Below are positions 35,507 through 47,300 of a DNA stretch of 64,000 nt, piece after piece. The notes under the pieces were generated by a model. It was not told where the DNA came from. It did no database searches and was given only the letters and a program-made list of their open reading frames with translations. The position numbers were made by a program, and so were the translations under genes. The stretch comes from Flavobacterium sp. J49 (GTDB lineage Bacteria > Bacteroidota > Bacteroidia > Flavobacteriales > Flavobacteriaceae), in NCBI RefSeq assembly GCF_011742145.1, contig NZ_JAAQQU010000103.1:4891-68890 (forward strand), in the 5' to 3' direction. Each line of letters begins with the position of its first letter. The first letter of the stretch is position 1.

Positions 35507-36754
35507 TTACTCATACCTCAATGCTTCAATCGGATCCAATTGTGATGCTTTAATCGCAGGATACAATCCCGAAACCAAGGCTACCACAAAACTGGTGGCG
35601 AAAGCAGCCATGATGGCACCCCATGGTATTACAAAATCCCAGTCGGCACTCAAACAAATTAAAAATCCGACCAGAATTCCGAAGATGATTCCAAAGATTC
35701 CGCCGATTTGTCCGATGGTTAAGGTTTCAATAAAAAATTGGAAAGCAATAGTGCTTTTTTTGGCGCCCAATGATTTTCTAACGCCAATTTCTCTTGTTCT
35801 TTCGGTTACTGAAACTATCATGATGTTCATCAAAGCGATGGAAGAACCCAGTATGGTAATAATCCCGATTACCCAAGCGGAGATATTTAGATAGCCTGTA
35901 AGGTCTGCAATTCTGTTGAGTAAATCGTCGCTTCTGGAAATTCCGAAATTATTTTCTTCGATGGGATTGAGTCGCCTTACTTTGCGCATCGTGATTAGGG
36001 CATTGTCAACGGCTTCGTCTAACAATTCCTTTTTGATGACCATCATGCTCAAAGAATAATTGATATTGGGAGCTGAAAACATGGAACGCGCCACCTGAAT
36101 AGGAATCATAACGCGCAAGTCTTGGCTGTTGCCAAAAGTAGAGCCTTGTTCTTTCAATACACCAATTACTCTGAACTTTGCTCCGCGAATAGTCAGTATT
36201 TTATTGATGGGATTGACTTCTTTAAGTAAGCCGTCCTCGGAAACAAAATCGGAACCGACGATACAAGCATAAACATTATTGGATATATCAAATGAGTTGA
36301 AGCTTCTCCCTTGGGTAACTTCCAAACCGGAGTTGCTCAGGAAATGCTCATCTATGCCCAAAACGGATATTTCCGGATCGGTTTTTTGGTTTTCAAATTT
36401 AACTTCCGCTGCAGAGGTCGCAACGAAAGATATCGAGGTTTGCGTTAAAGGATAATTGTATTTTTCTTTAAAGTTTTTGGCTTCGGTATAGGTGATAATC
36501 GGGTTGATTTTTTCTGTTTCACCACCGCCACGACGTCGGTTTTTGAATTCGTATTGGTTGATATTAAAGGTATTGGAGCCCATAGAGGCAAAGCTAGAGT
36601 TCAGGTTGTATTCGATAGCAGTGACAACGGTCAGAATCCCAACCAAAGCTGTTATACCAATCGCAATAATAATCACCGTTAAAATAGTGCGGAGCAATTG
36701 TGTTCGAATCGAACCCAACGCAATTTTTACATTTTCTTTGAATAATCCAATCAT
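35507..36754 (-). CDS. ABC transporter permease (MacB/FtsX type)
   Basis: 415 aa. TM helix near residues 20-45 (LRTILTVIIIAIGITALVGILTVV), a periplasmic MacB-like domain (about 50-270), then three C-terminal TMs with the FtsX motif VTERTREIGVRKSLGAKKSTIAFQF. Such permeases export lipoproteins, peptides or drugs, or act mechanically with an ATPase. No ATPase gene is adjacent in this window. Confidence 0.92.
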   Translation of the reverse strand: MIGLFKENVKIALGSIRTQLLRTILTVIIIAIGITALVGILTVVTAIEYNLNSSFASMGSNTFNINQYEFKNRRRGGGETEKINPIITYTEAKNFKEKYNYPLTQTSISFVATSAAEVKFENQKTDPEISVLGIDEHFLSNSGLEVTQGRSFNSFDISNNVYACIVGSDFVSEDGLLKEVNPINKILTIRGAKFRVIGVLKEQGSTFGNSQDLRVMIPIQVARSMFSAPNINYSLSMMVIKKELLDEAVDNALITMRKVRRLNPIEENNFGISRSDDLLNRIADLTGYLNISAWVIGIITILGSSIALMNIMIVSVTERTREIGVRKSLGAKKSTIAFQFFIETLTIGQIGGIFGIIFGILVGFLICLSADWDFVIPWGAIMAAFATSFVVALVSGLYPAIKASQLDPIEALRYE

Positions 36755-36834
36755 AACGGTAATTTGACACTAAAATACAGCTTTTGTTACAAGAATATTG
36801 ACTGTGAAGTAGAAAATAGTTTTAAAAAATAAGA

Positions 36835-36925
36835 TATTTGCAAAGTCAATTACGAATTGTCAATTGCGAATTACGTGTTTGTAGTCCATTGATAATTTGT
36901 AATTCGTAATTCATAATTAATTAAG
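36835..36925. repeat. AT-rich inverted-repeat spacer before hisS
   Basis: Contains AATTACGAATT and its complement AATTCGTAATT, plus slipped variants (AATTGCGAATTACG, GTAATTCATAATTA). It can fold into a weak imperfect hairpin ending at the hisS start. No -7 box. Confidence 0.5.
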
Positions 36926-38284
36926 ATGGCACAAAAACCAAGTATTCCCAAAGGTACCAGAGATTTTTCACCCGCAGAGGTTTCCAAACGCAACTATATT
37001 ATTTCGGTGATGCGTTCGCATTTTGAGAAATTTGGTTACCAGCCGATTGAAACACCGTCTTTTGAAAACTCCGAAACCCTGATGGGCAAATATGGGGAAG
37101 AAGGCGATCGTTTGATTTTTAAGATTTTGAATTCGGGAGATTTTTTGGATAAGGTTCCATCAGATGAATTACAAAATATCAACTACAAACAGCTCACCGG
37201 AAAGATTTCCGAAAAAGCTTTGCGTTATGACTTAACCGTGCCTTTTGCACGTTATGTAGTGCAACACCAAGGCGAGATTGAGTTTCCGTTTAAGCGATAC
37301 CAAATCCAACCGGTTTGGCGTGCGGATCGACCTCAAAAAGGAAGATTTAGAGAGTTTTACCAATGCGATGCCGATGTGGTTGGTTCTACTTCGTTATGGC
37401 AGGAAGTAGAATTGGTTCAGTTGTACGATTCGGTTTTTGCGGAGTTAGGTTTGGAAGGTGTTACCATCAAAATCAACAACCGTAAAATATTATCGGGAAT
37501 TGCTGAGGTAATCGGTGCTTCGGATAAGTTGATTGATTTTACGGTAGCTTTAGACAAGCTCGACAAGATAGGAGAGGAAGGCGTTAAAAAAGAAATGATA
37601 GAAAAAGGCATTTCGGAAAACGCTTTAGTAAAAGTGCAGCCATTGTTCAGTTTTACCGGAACGATTTCGGAAAAATTGGAAAAACTTTCAGGGTTGCTTT
37701 CCACTTCGGAAGAAGGTAAAAAGGGAATTGAAGAACTGCGCTTTATTTGTGACAACGTAATCAAGCTCGGTTTGCAAAAAGCCAACTTAGATTTGGATGT
37801 TACTTTAGCACGTGGTTTGAACTATTACACCGGTGCCATTTTTGAAGTTTCAGCACCCGAAGGTGTGGCCATGGGTTCCATTGGTGGCGGTGGAAGATAT
37901 GATGATTTGACCGGTATTTTCGGTTTAAAAAATATGAGTGGTGTGGGTATTTCTTTTGGACTTGACCGTATTTATTTGGTGCTCGAAGAATTGCATTTGT
38001 TTCCGCAAACCGTTACGACATCGACCAAAGTGCTGTTTTTAAATTTTGATGAAAGCCAAGCTTTTGAAGCGATGAAAGCCATCACATTTTTACGCAGCCA
38101 AAACATCAAAGTAGAATTATACCCCGATGCGGCGAAGATTGACAAGCAATTCAAACACGCAGAGCGAAGAAACATTCCTTTTGTGGTTAAAGAAATCCAA
38201 GGCACTACCTTTATTTTGAAGAACCTAATATCCGGCGAACAATCGGAAAACGATCTATCGGGTATTTTAGAGAAATTAGCTTAA
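36926..38284 (+). CDS. hisS: Histidyl-tRNA synthetase
   Basis: 452 aa, class II synthetase that charges tRNA-His. Motif 2 region [29 protein letters not shown], substrate loops [14 protein letters not shown] and [13 protein letters not shown], motif 3 around GGGGRYDDL and GISFGLDRI. The C-terminal anticodon-binding domain begins near [10 protein letters not shown]. Monocistronic. Confidence 0.97.
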   Translation: MAQKPSIPKGTRDFSPAEVSKRNYIISVMRSHFEKFGYQPIETPSFENSETLMGKYGEEGDRLIFKILNSGDFLDKVPSDELQNINYKQLTGKISEKALRYDLTVPFARYVVQHQGEIEFPFKRYQIQPVWRADRPQKGRFREFYQCDADVVGSTSLWQEVELVQLYDSVFAELGLEGVTIKINNRKILSGIAEVIGASDKLIDFTVALDKLDKIGEEGVKKEMIEKGISENALVKVQPLFSFTGTISEKLEKLSGLLSTSEEGKKGIEELRFICDNVIKLGLQKANLDLDVTLARGLNYYTGAIFEVSAPEGVAMGSIGGGGRYDDLTGIFGLKNMSGVGISFGLDRIYLVLEELHLFPQTVTTSTKVLFLNFDESQAFEAMKAITFLRSQNIKVELYPDAAKIDKQFKHAERRNIPFVVKEIQGTTFILKNLISGEQSENDLSGILEKLA

Positions 38285-38327
38285 GGGTTAGAAGTATTAG
38301 CATAAAGTTTGGGGCTTTTTTAGTTAA

Positions 38328-38355
38328 AAAACGCTCCGCTTTTGCAGAGCGTTTT
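38328..38355. terminator. Bidirectional intrinsic terminator
   Basis: AAAACGCTC/GAGCGTTTT stem with a 10-nt loop between convergent hisS and the giant adhesin gene. Confidence 0.82.
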
Positions 38356-38374
38356 CGGGTAAATAAATATAAAA

Positions 38375-41300
38375 CTACTTAATTAGGATTTTCTTAGTGA
38401 TGTCACCTTTGTCGGTGATGACTTTTACAATGTATCCGCCGGTGGTAACACCACTTACCGGTAAATGCATTTCTGATTGGTTTTGGCCGTCTAACTTCCA
38501 TGAAATTACTTGTTGTCCAAGTAAATTGTAAAGCGCAACTGATTTAACGGTAACTTCTTGCAACTCGTTGTTGATGTTTACCATGTTGTCCGATTGCGAA
38601 TGAGTTACCGCAACACCTTGTTGCAACTCATTTTGGTTAGTTCCCAAAGCTGACGGATTAAGGAATCTCAATGAGAATCGGTTTTCATAGGTTCCGGCAT
38701 GCAGGTTGATTTCGAAGTTTTGAGACTTGATATCATGGTAAGTTTGCGTTTCGTTATCATAGATAAAGATGTCTTGGCTTTCGTCAAAGTTTTCTTTGTC
38801 GTTAAGGACAAATTTCACCATTCCTTCGGTGGCATTTTTAACCCCAAGCGGATAGATGTTATTGGCATTAAACGCACCATCACCTTGAATGTTTAATTTG
38901 TTTTCGCCTTGGATAAAGTACATGTCGTTGGTTAAATTTTCAATACTCAAAGCATCGTATCCGTTATCATAATCGGCGGTAGCGTATTCATTCATAAAGC
39001 CTAGTAATATTTCTCTGTGATAGTTGTCGGCAGAGTGGTATCCTAATCTTAATTTCATGAATTGTTCTTCGCTAAAAGTATCTTCAGTATTGTCAAAATC
39101 CGGATTGCTGTTTACCGTTGGGTTAGCATTGCTTCTGAACAAGGTATAAGAATTGGCGTTGTCTTCTTTGATAAAGATTCTTTGGTTATTGTTGAAAGTT
39201 ATGTTTCCGCCTGTTGCTGTTCCGGTTACAAAGAAACCTTGCCCAACCGGAATAAATCTTTTGGCTACTTTGCTGCTTGAGCCCATTCCACTTACACCAG
39301 CCGGTGCTACAGGAGCAGTTCCGCCAACTTTGGTATAGGTAGCATATCCGCCTTGGTACTGCATCGTAACGTGAGAATTGTTAGTGCTGTAATGTTCCCA
39401 GAAATAAAGAGTACCTATTATACTGGTCGCGTTGTCATCGATAAATAGATTGGCATCAATTGCAGAAGCGAAAGGATTTCCGCAAAGGTTTAAGCTGTTG
39501 GCAGAAACCGGTGAAGTAATCATACCATTATTTGGTTTACCCACAAAAGTATAGTTCTGGTTAGTGGTAGCAGCGTTTGAGCCTTTCATAGTATACCCTT
39601 GACCTGCTAAAAGTGTTCCGTTTGGACCAACAGCAGACCAGTTAGCATAGTCGTTAGTGTAATTTTGGAATTTAAAAATCCAATAACTGGCTAAAGTAAT
39701 TGGGCTTGTAGCCGCGCCATCTAAACCACCTGACCATTGGATACTTTGTAAATTGTTTACATCGGTTCCGTCTTTCATTACATTGGCAACGGTATAACCT
39801 TGATTAATGGTTGTGTTGTTGATGGAACTAACCGGAGAAGACCAATAGTTATAGTTGTAAGTGTTGGATTGTCCTTGTTGGTCTCTTTCGATAGAGCCAG
39901 TACTAGTCACATCTAAATCACTGTTGATTGTTTGGATTAATTGTGATTTACCCACTAAGTCAATTTTGCCATCCAGTTTTAAAAAATGTGATATTTCAAC
40001 TTTTGTATCATTAGTAGCGCTTAATGTATTAGCGGTAACTAATAAACCAAGTACTGTTTTGTTTCCTGCTGATCCTACATCATGACCGGTTTTAACAATA
40101 TTCCAGTTGATTGGAGTTGTGCCGTCAACAATTGAAATACTGTTTGGTAATTGTTGAATAGTTCCATTAGACCAAGTGGCAGTGCTTGTCCAAGCGCCAT
40201 TGGCTACACTTTGATATGGTTGTGGTGATGACTGTTCGGTAATTGTTGTTTTATTTGGTGAAAATACATTTCCTCTGTTGTTATTTTGAGAGTCATCATT
40301 GATGTGTGTACCAATGAAAGAGTTCATTGAATAATAGGCCTGAAGGCTATTCCAATTTAAGGTGCTGATATCGTTTTTAGTAATGTTTGTCGGTAAGACA
40401 GCACCTTTTGTAGTCGTGCCATTTTGAAATATTTCTTGGTTCATTATGAATTTTAACTGTGTTAACGATAAGGCTCTGTTCCACAGTCTGAATTCGTCAA
40501 TATCTCCTTTAAAGAAATTTCTAGTATCTGATTTTGATCTGTACTCAGCACCTATTGAGAAAGTATTTGTATTTGAAACCGGTGCTGCAGAAGCAACTGT
40601 AGAATCTAATACACCATCGATGTAAAGTCTAACAGAACCGCTAGAATAAATGATTGCGATATTGTGCCATTCTGAGTTTGGTAAAGCAGTAGCAGAAGTC
40701 AATGTTGTTCCGCCGGCCCAAGTAACATTAATTTTGTTATCCGCAGACAAATAAACTCTGAATCCTGTACTGCCGTTGTATTTTGATACAATCGTTCTGT
40801 CGCTGGCCAAAGTATTGTTACCCGTTGGTCTAATCCAAGTCATTATTGAAAAAGCACTGTTTAAATTATTGGCGTTACCCACTTTCATAGTATCATCAAT
40901 TCCGTCAAAGGTTGCATGTCTTGAATATACGCTTTCATGAGCTACACCAAAGGTGAAGAATTTCGTTCCGTCAAAGTCATAATCAGTTTCTTGGTTAGTT
41001 CCGTTGGCGGTTAAGAAAACTGTTTCCAAGCCTGTTGTAAAAGCAGCATCGGTAGCCACAATCATTACATAAGCATCATTTCCGGACAAAGCAGGCAAAC
41101 TCGCGAAAGCCGATGTTGGGATAGCAACTTTTGTGGTAGACACATCACCGCCAACTTCAACAATTTTCCATTTTTTATTAGGAAGATCTGTTAGCGTTGT
41201 TACATTTGAGGTTCCGCCAAAAGTTATGGTCAAATCGGTTCCGGAATCATTCATATTTCCACCGTTATCACCCCAGATTAGGTACTTTTTATCGGTGTCA

Positions 41301-44300
41301 AAAGTATTAGTGTTTGCTGTATTTGTAGTTGCAATTGATCCTAATCCGATAGTTAAGTTTGCATTGTCATTAACGCTTTTAGATTGTTTTTGGTTTAATT
41401 TCGATATATCGTCTCTTCCAATTCCGGCAATGTCATAGTTAAAACCGGAATTAGCTGCCGCATCCCAGAGGATGGTGCCGTCAGAACCTATATAGTTTTG
41501 AGAAGTTCCATTTACGCCTAAAGTTATACCGTATTTAATCCCTAAATAAGTTTCGATTTTAGTTCTTTCAGTGCCGTCATTTTTTCTTGAGTTATAGGTA
41601 ATCACTTCGGCAATTCTTCCGTCTAAACTGCCATCCCAAGCTTCACTTCTTCCAATCCAATATTGGCTGTCATTAATATTTCTGTGTTTGGCAGCATTAA
41701 CTTCAGTAGTTGCTATATTATTGGCATTGTAAAACAACTGCATTCCGGTGTTCCCCGAATTATTTCTGATGTTTATAATTCCGGGTTTGTTGTATTGCGA
41801 GCTTGTGCTAACTTCAGCAGTTCCGTATGATGTAGTAGTTCCTGAAGTATAGGAAAGTACCTCGTTGGTAAATCTTGTGTCAACGTTCCCGTAAGAAATA
41901 CCGGTTTTGGTATTCTGAGCACATGGAGCGCTTTTTCCGGAAAATACATCCATACTGTTTAAAGCAGATGTAACGGTAACATCAGGAATAACCACTACGA
42001 AAGTGTCTTGAGAATAGTATCCGTTTGTTCCTTTTAAATATTGTCTTGAACTGTTCAAATCGGTATAAACCTGAGAAGGCGTGTTGTAAGGATTGGTAAA
42101 ATCTACAACTGCATTAAAGTTAATGTTGTAAGCTGCATTATTACGATATATCGGAGCTCCAACAGCAGCTGGTTTAATGGCATTTGCACCTCTTGCTTGT
42201 GTGAACCAAGTTGTTACAGGAGTATTATCTGCCACAGTAGTAGTTCCGTTTAATAAATCAGAACGCAACCATAATTGTAGATTTGATGTTACTCCTCCCG
42301 GAGCCGTTGTAATTGTGGAAGGCAGAGCATTTACAGGCCATTTTATAATTACTTTCCCATCTGCACCGGGACCACCGGTACCTTGATTTACACCATTGTT
42401 TCCGTTTCTGCGTCCACCGCCACCGCCACCACCTGGGGCAATACCCGGAGATCCGTTTCCATTTTGTGAAGTATATCCATTTCCTCCGTGTCCTCCGTTA
42501 CAGGTTGCAATAGCACCTAAGTTGGTAGTTGCATCAACACCCATGTTTTCTCCTGCTTCAGCACCGGCACCACCGCCTCCGCCATATGATCCGGTTACTC
42601 CGTTTGCACCATTTCCTCCTCTTGAAGTAACGTCTCCTATACAAGCAGAAGCACTACCACCGGCGGCACCGGCTACAGCATTGTCAAGTGCTGTTGTTCC
42701 GCCTTTGGCTAGAAATGTAGTTGTATCTATGAACCATGAATCACCACCATTTGAAGAATTAGTTGCACCTAATCCAACGTTAACAGTATAAGTGTTTCCG
42801 GGAATTACAGCAACAGATTTTGCAGAATAGGCACCGCCGCCGCCGCCGCCGCCAACTTTACCAACATTTAATCCGTCACCACCTTTTCCGCCGCCGCCCC
42901 AAGCTTCAACGGTTACTTGGTAAACACCTGCAGGAACAGTAAAAGTACCTGATGAAGTAAACGTTTGTGACGTTATAGCTAAAACTTTAGTGGAAATAGT
43001 TGTCGTACAAGGAGAGGTTCCTGTAGCGGTTAATGTTAATGTTATTCCACCTTGCGTCAAACTAGTTGTAATATCTGCAGCACTAGGAGTGTAGGTACAA
43101 TTTGTTAAAGAAGTCGGATTTGTAAATGTTCCTGTTCCGCTTGATGTCCAAACTATTGAGGTATAGTTTGAAGCGCTTGAATTAGCAGTAATATTTACCG
43201 TTCCACAAGTTGAACAAGTAGCAATGTCAGATCCTGCATCGACAAAAGGCGCTATTGTGAAAGTTAAGGTTTTATTTGATGATACAGCTGGACAACCGGT
43301 ATTTGACGCTGTTAGGGTCAGAACTACATTTCCAACGGTTAAATCATCGGCACTTGGAGTATAAGTACAGGTTGTTAAAGAATTCGGGTCAGTAAAAGTA
43401 CCGGTTCCATTAGAGGTCCATGTTACTTGAGTATAATTTGTTGCGCTTGAACCCGTCGTAACAGGAATTGCAGTATTTGATGAACAAGTAGTAAAAGACG
43501 GACCGGCAACGGCAGTCATTGTGTTACTTATGTTTATTATTTTTGTATCTGAAATTGAGGCACACGGTGCATTTCCGTTTACGGTAAGTGTCAATATGGC
43601 GCTACCAGCTGTAATATCTGCGGCACTAGGTGTGTATGTGCAATTTGTCAAAGAATTTTCATTGGTAAAAGTCCCGGTTCCACTTGATGTCCAAGTAACA
43701 GAGGTATAGTTAGTTGCGTTAGAACCCGTGGTTATGTTAACGGCACCTTCAGTAGCACAAGTATTTATTTCAGTTCCTGCAATTGCCGTTGGAAGTGAAT
43801 TAATAGTTAGGGTTTTTGTAGCAGTGGTATCAGCACAGCCAATATTTGAAGCCGTTAGTGTAAAGATTACACTTCCTGCGGTTATATCATCAGCACTTGG
43901 GGTATAAGTACAAGTAGTCAATGAATCTGCATTGGTAAATGTCCCTGTGCCATTCGAGGTCCAAGTTACACTTGTCTGATTAGTAGCGCTTGAATCGGCG
44001 GTAATGTTGATTGAACCTCCGGTATAGCAAGTTGAAAAATTTGAACCCGCTTCTGCAATTGGTCCAAGACTAATAATCATATTTTTGGTTGAAGTAACAG
44101 CAGCACATGGAGTATTCCCGTTAGCTGTAAGCGTTAGGATTACACTTCCTGCATTTATGTCGTCTGTACTTGGAGTATAAGTAGCCAAAGTTAGCGAATC
44201 TGCATCGGTAAAAGTTCCTGTTCCACTCGACGTCCAGGCAATAGAAGTATAGTTAGTTGCGCTAGAACCCGCTGTTATGTTTGTAGCGCCATTGCTGGAA

Positions 44301-47300
44301 CAAGTATTTATTTCAGTTCCGGCAGCTACAGTTGGAAGTAAGCTAAATGTTATCGTTTTGGTTGCTGTAGCATCTGTGCAACCTGCATTTGAAGCAGTGA
44401 GTGTGAAAATTACATTTCCTGCTGCTAAATCGGCCTCACTTGGAGTATAAGTGCAACTTGTTAAAGAGTTTTCATCGGTAAAAACACCACTACCATTTGA
44501 GGACCAGAGAACATTTGTTTGGTTAGTGGCACTTGAATCTGCTGTGATATTGATTGCTCCTGAGGAATAACAAGTTGTAAAATCCGAACCTGCTACAGCA
44601 GTTGGCGTAAGGTCAATAATCATATTTTTAGTTGAGGTAACATCACTACATGGTGCATTCCCGGAAACTGTAAGGGTCAAGGTTACACTACCGGCAGTAA
44701 TATCTTCCGTACTTGGAGTATAAGTAGCTAAGGTAAGTGAATCGGCATCAGTAAAAGTACCGGTTCCGCTTGAAGACCATGTTGCGAATGTATAGTTAGT
44801 TGCGCTAGAACCGGCTGTTATGTTTACAGCCCCGTTACTGGAACAGGTATTTATAGTAGTTCCTGCAACAGCCGTTGGCTGGGAGCTTATTGTTATTGTT
44901 TTGGTATCAATGGCATCCGCACAACCGGCATTTGAAGCAGTAAGGGTGAATTGTACAGTTCCGGCCATTATATCATCAGCGCTTGGAGTATAAGAGCAAG
45001 AGGTTAACGAATCGGCATTAGTAAAGCTACCACTTCCGTTTGATGTCCAATTAATATTTGTATGATTAACGGCAATAGCATCTGTAGCGATGCTAATTGG
45101 TCCTGAAGCATAGCAAACAGATGCGTCTGCACCGGCTTCCACGGTAATAAGACTGCTTATTGTTAATGTTTTTGTCGAAATCGCATTCGAGCAAGGTGTA
45201 TTGCCATAGGCAGTTAAAGTTAATATCACACTTCCAGCTGTAATATCATCCGAACTTGGCGTATAGGTTGCGAGTGTAAGTGAATCAGCGTCAGTTAAAG
45301 TTCCGGTTCCATCTGTTGTCCAAGCAATCGAAGTATAATTGGAAGCTGTTGCATTTGAAGTGATGTTGATTGAACCTACAGTTGAACACATAGTTATTGC
45401 TGTTCCGGCTACCGCTGTGACATCGGGAACAAAAGTCAATATTTTAGTTGAAGTTTCATCAGTACAGCCCAAATTTGATGCCGTTAAAGTAAGTGTAACA
45501 CTTCCTGCTGCTAGGTCATCAGCACTTGGAGTATAGGTACAGTTTGTTAATGAATTGGGATTGGTAAAAGAACCAGTTCCATTTGAAGTCCAGGTCACAC
45601 TATTATGGTTTGTAGCATTTGATTCTGCTGTAATGTTTATGTCAGTTGCCGATGAACAAACACTGAAATCAGATCCGGCAACAGCTGACATAGTGGTACT
45701 AAAGTTTAGTGTTTTAGTAGAAGTTGCATTTCCGCAAGGTGTATTACCGTTAGCCGTTAAGGTTAAAGTTACACTTCCTGCAGTTATATCATCAGTACTT
45801 GGAGTATAAGAAGCTAAAGTCAGAGAATCAACATCCGTAAAAGTACCAGTTCCATTAGAGCTCCAAACGATGGTTGAATAGTTTGTTGCAAATGAATCAG
45901 TTGTAATATTAATAGAACCTGTAGTATAACAAACATTTATATCTGATCCTGCTGTTGCAGTGGCATTTGCTACGAACGTTAGTATTTTAGTCGAAGTCAC
46001 ATCACTGCATCCCAAATTTGAAGCAGTAAGTGTCAAAGTAATATTTCCAGCAGTTATATCATCAGCACTAGGAGAGTAAGTAGCCAGAGTTAGGGAATCA
46101 GCATCCGTAAAAGTACCGGTTCCATTTGATGTCCAAAGCACCGAAGTTTGATTGGTTACACTTGCACCTGCTGTAATATTAACGGCTCCTGCAGTAGAGC
46201 AAATACTAAAATCATCACCTGCAATAGCTGTCATTGGATTATTAATAGAAAGTGTTTTAGATGAAGTTGCATTTCCACATGGAGTATTACCAATAACGGT
46301 CAATGTTAATATTACATTTCCGGCCATGATATCTGTAAAACTTGGAGTATATGTACAAGTTGTTAATGAATCAGCATTTTCAAATGTACCTGTTCCGCTT
46401 GAGGTCCAAACAACTGCACTATAGTTTGTTGCGCTTGAACCCGCAGTTATATTTACAGAATCTCCTGTAGAACATGTATTTACTGCAGTTCCGGCAATAG
46501 CTTGTGGTGCACTAACTAAAGTAAGTGTTTTGGTTGAAGTTGCATCAGGACAGCCCGGATTTATAGCGGTTAATGTAAGGATTACACTTCCGTTAGCAAT
46601 ATCATCAGCGCTGGGATTATAAGTACAGTTTGTTAATGAACTTGCATCGGTAAAAGTACCGGTTCCGCTAGTTGTCCACGTTACAGAAGTATAGTTAGTA
46701 GCACTTGAGCCCGCAGTTATTGCAATTTCTGTATCTGATGAACAGGCAGTTATTGTTGTACCTGCGTCGGCGATAGGTGCGCTATTTACAATAACATTAG
46801 TAGTGTTAAAAGCACTAATACCATTGCTGCAATATGAGGAGCTTAGATTTGTAACGGTTACCGTTGTTGAACCCAGATTTAAAATTGAGGTTGTAAAGGT
46901 TCCTGTTCCCGGATTTCCGGCTGTAAAATTCATAGTAGCTGTGTTACCTGTTGCAGTAGTTGCGCCACTAAGGTTATAAGTTACGGTATAAGTTCCTGAT
47001 GCTAAAGATGAGGAATTAAGTGTAACTGTAGCAGGGGAGGCACCACACAAAGGACTGTTTGAAGTCGGTGTAGCAGTAAGGGCATAAATAGGGGAAGTGT
47101 ATTTAATAAGGACATATCCGAAAGCGCCATTTCCTCCTGCGGAGTTTTTGGTACCGCCACCGCCGCCACCGCCATAATTAATGAGCGAAGATGATCCGCT
47201 TCCGCTTGGAGCAGTATTACCATTTCCTCCTGCTCCGGCATCACCGCCACCAGCAGTTCCACCGTCTGGTACTGAACCAACACCTCCATTACTTAAAGGA

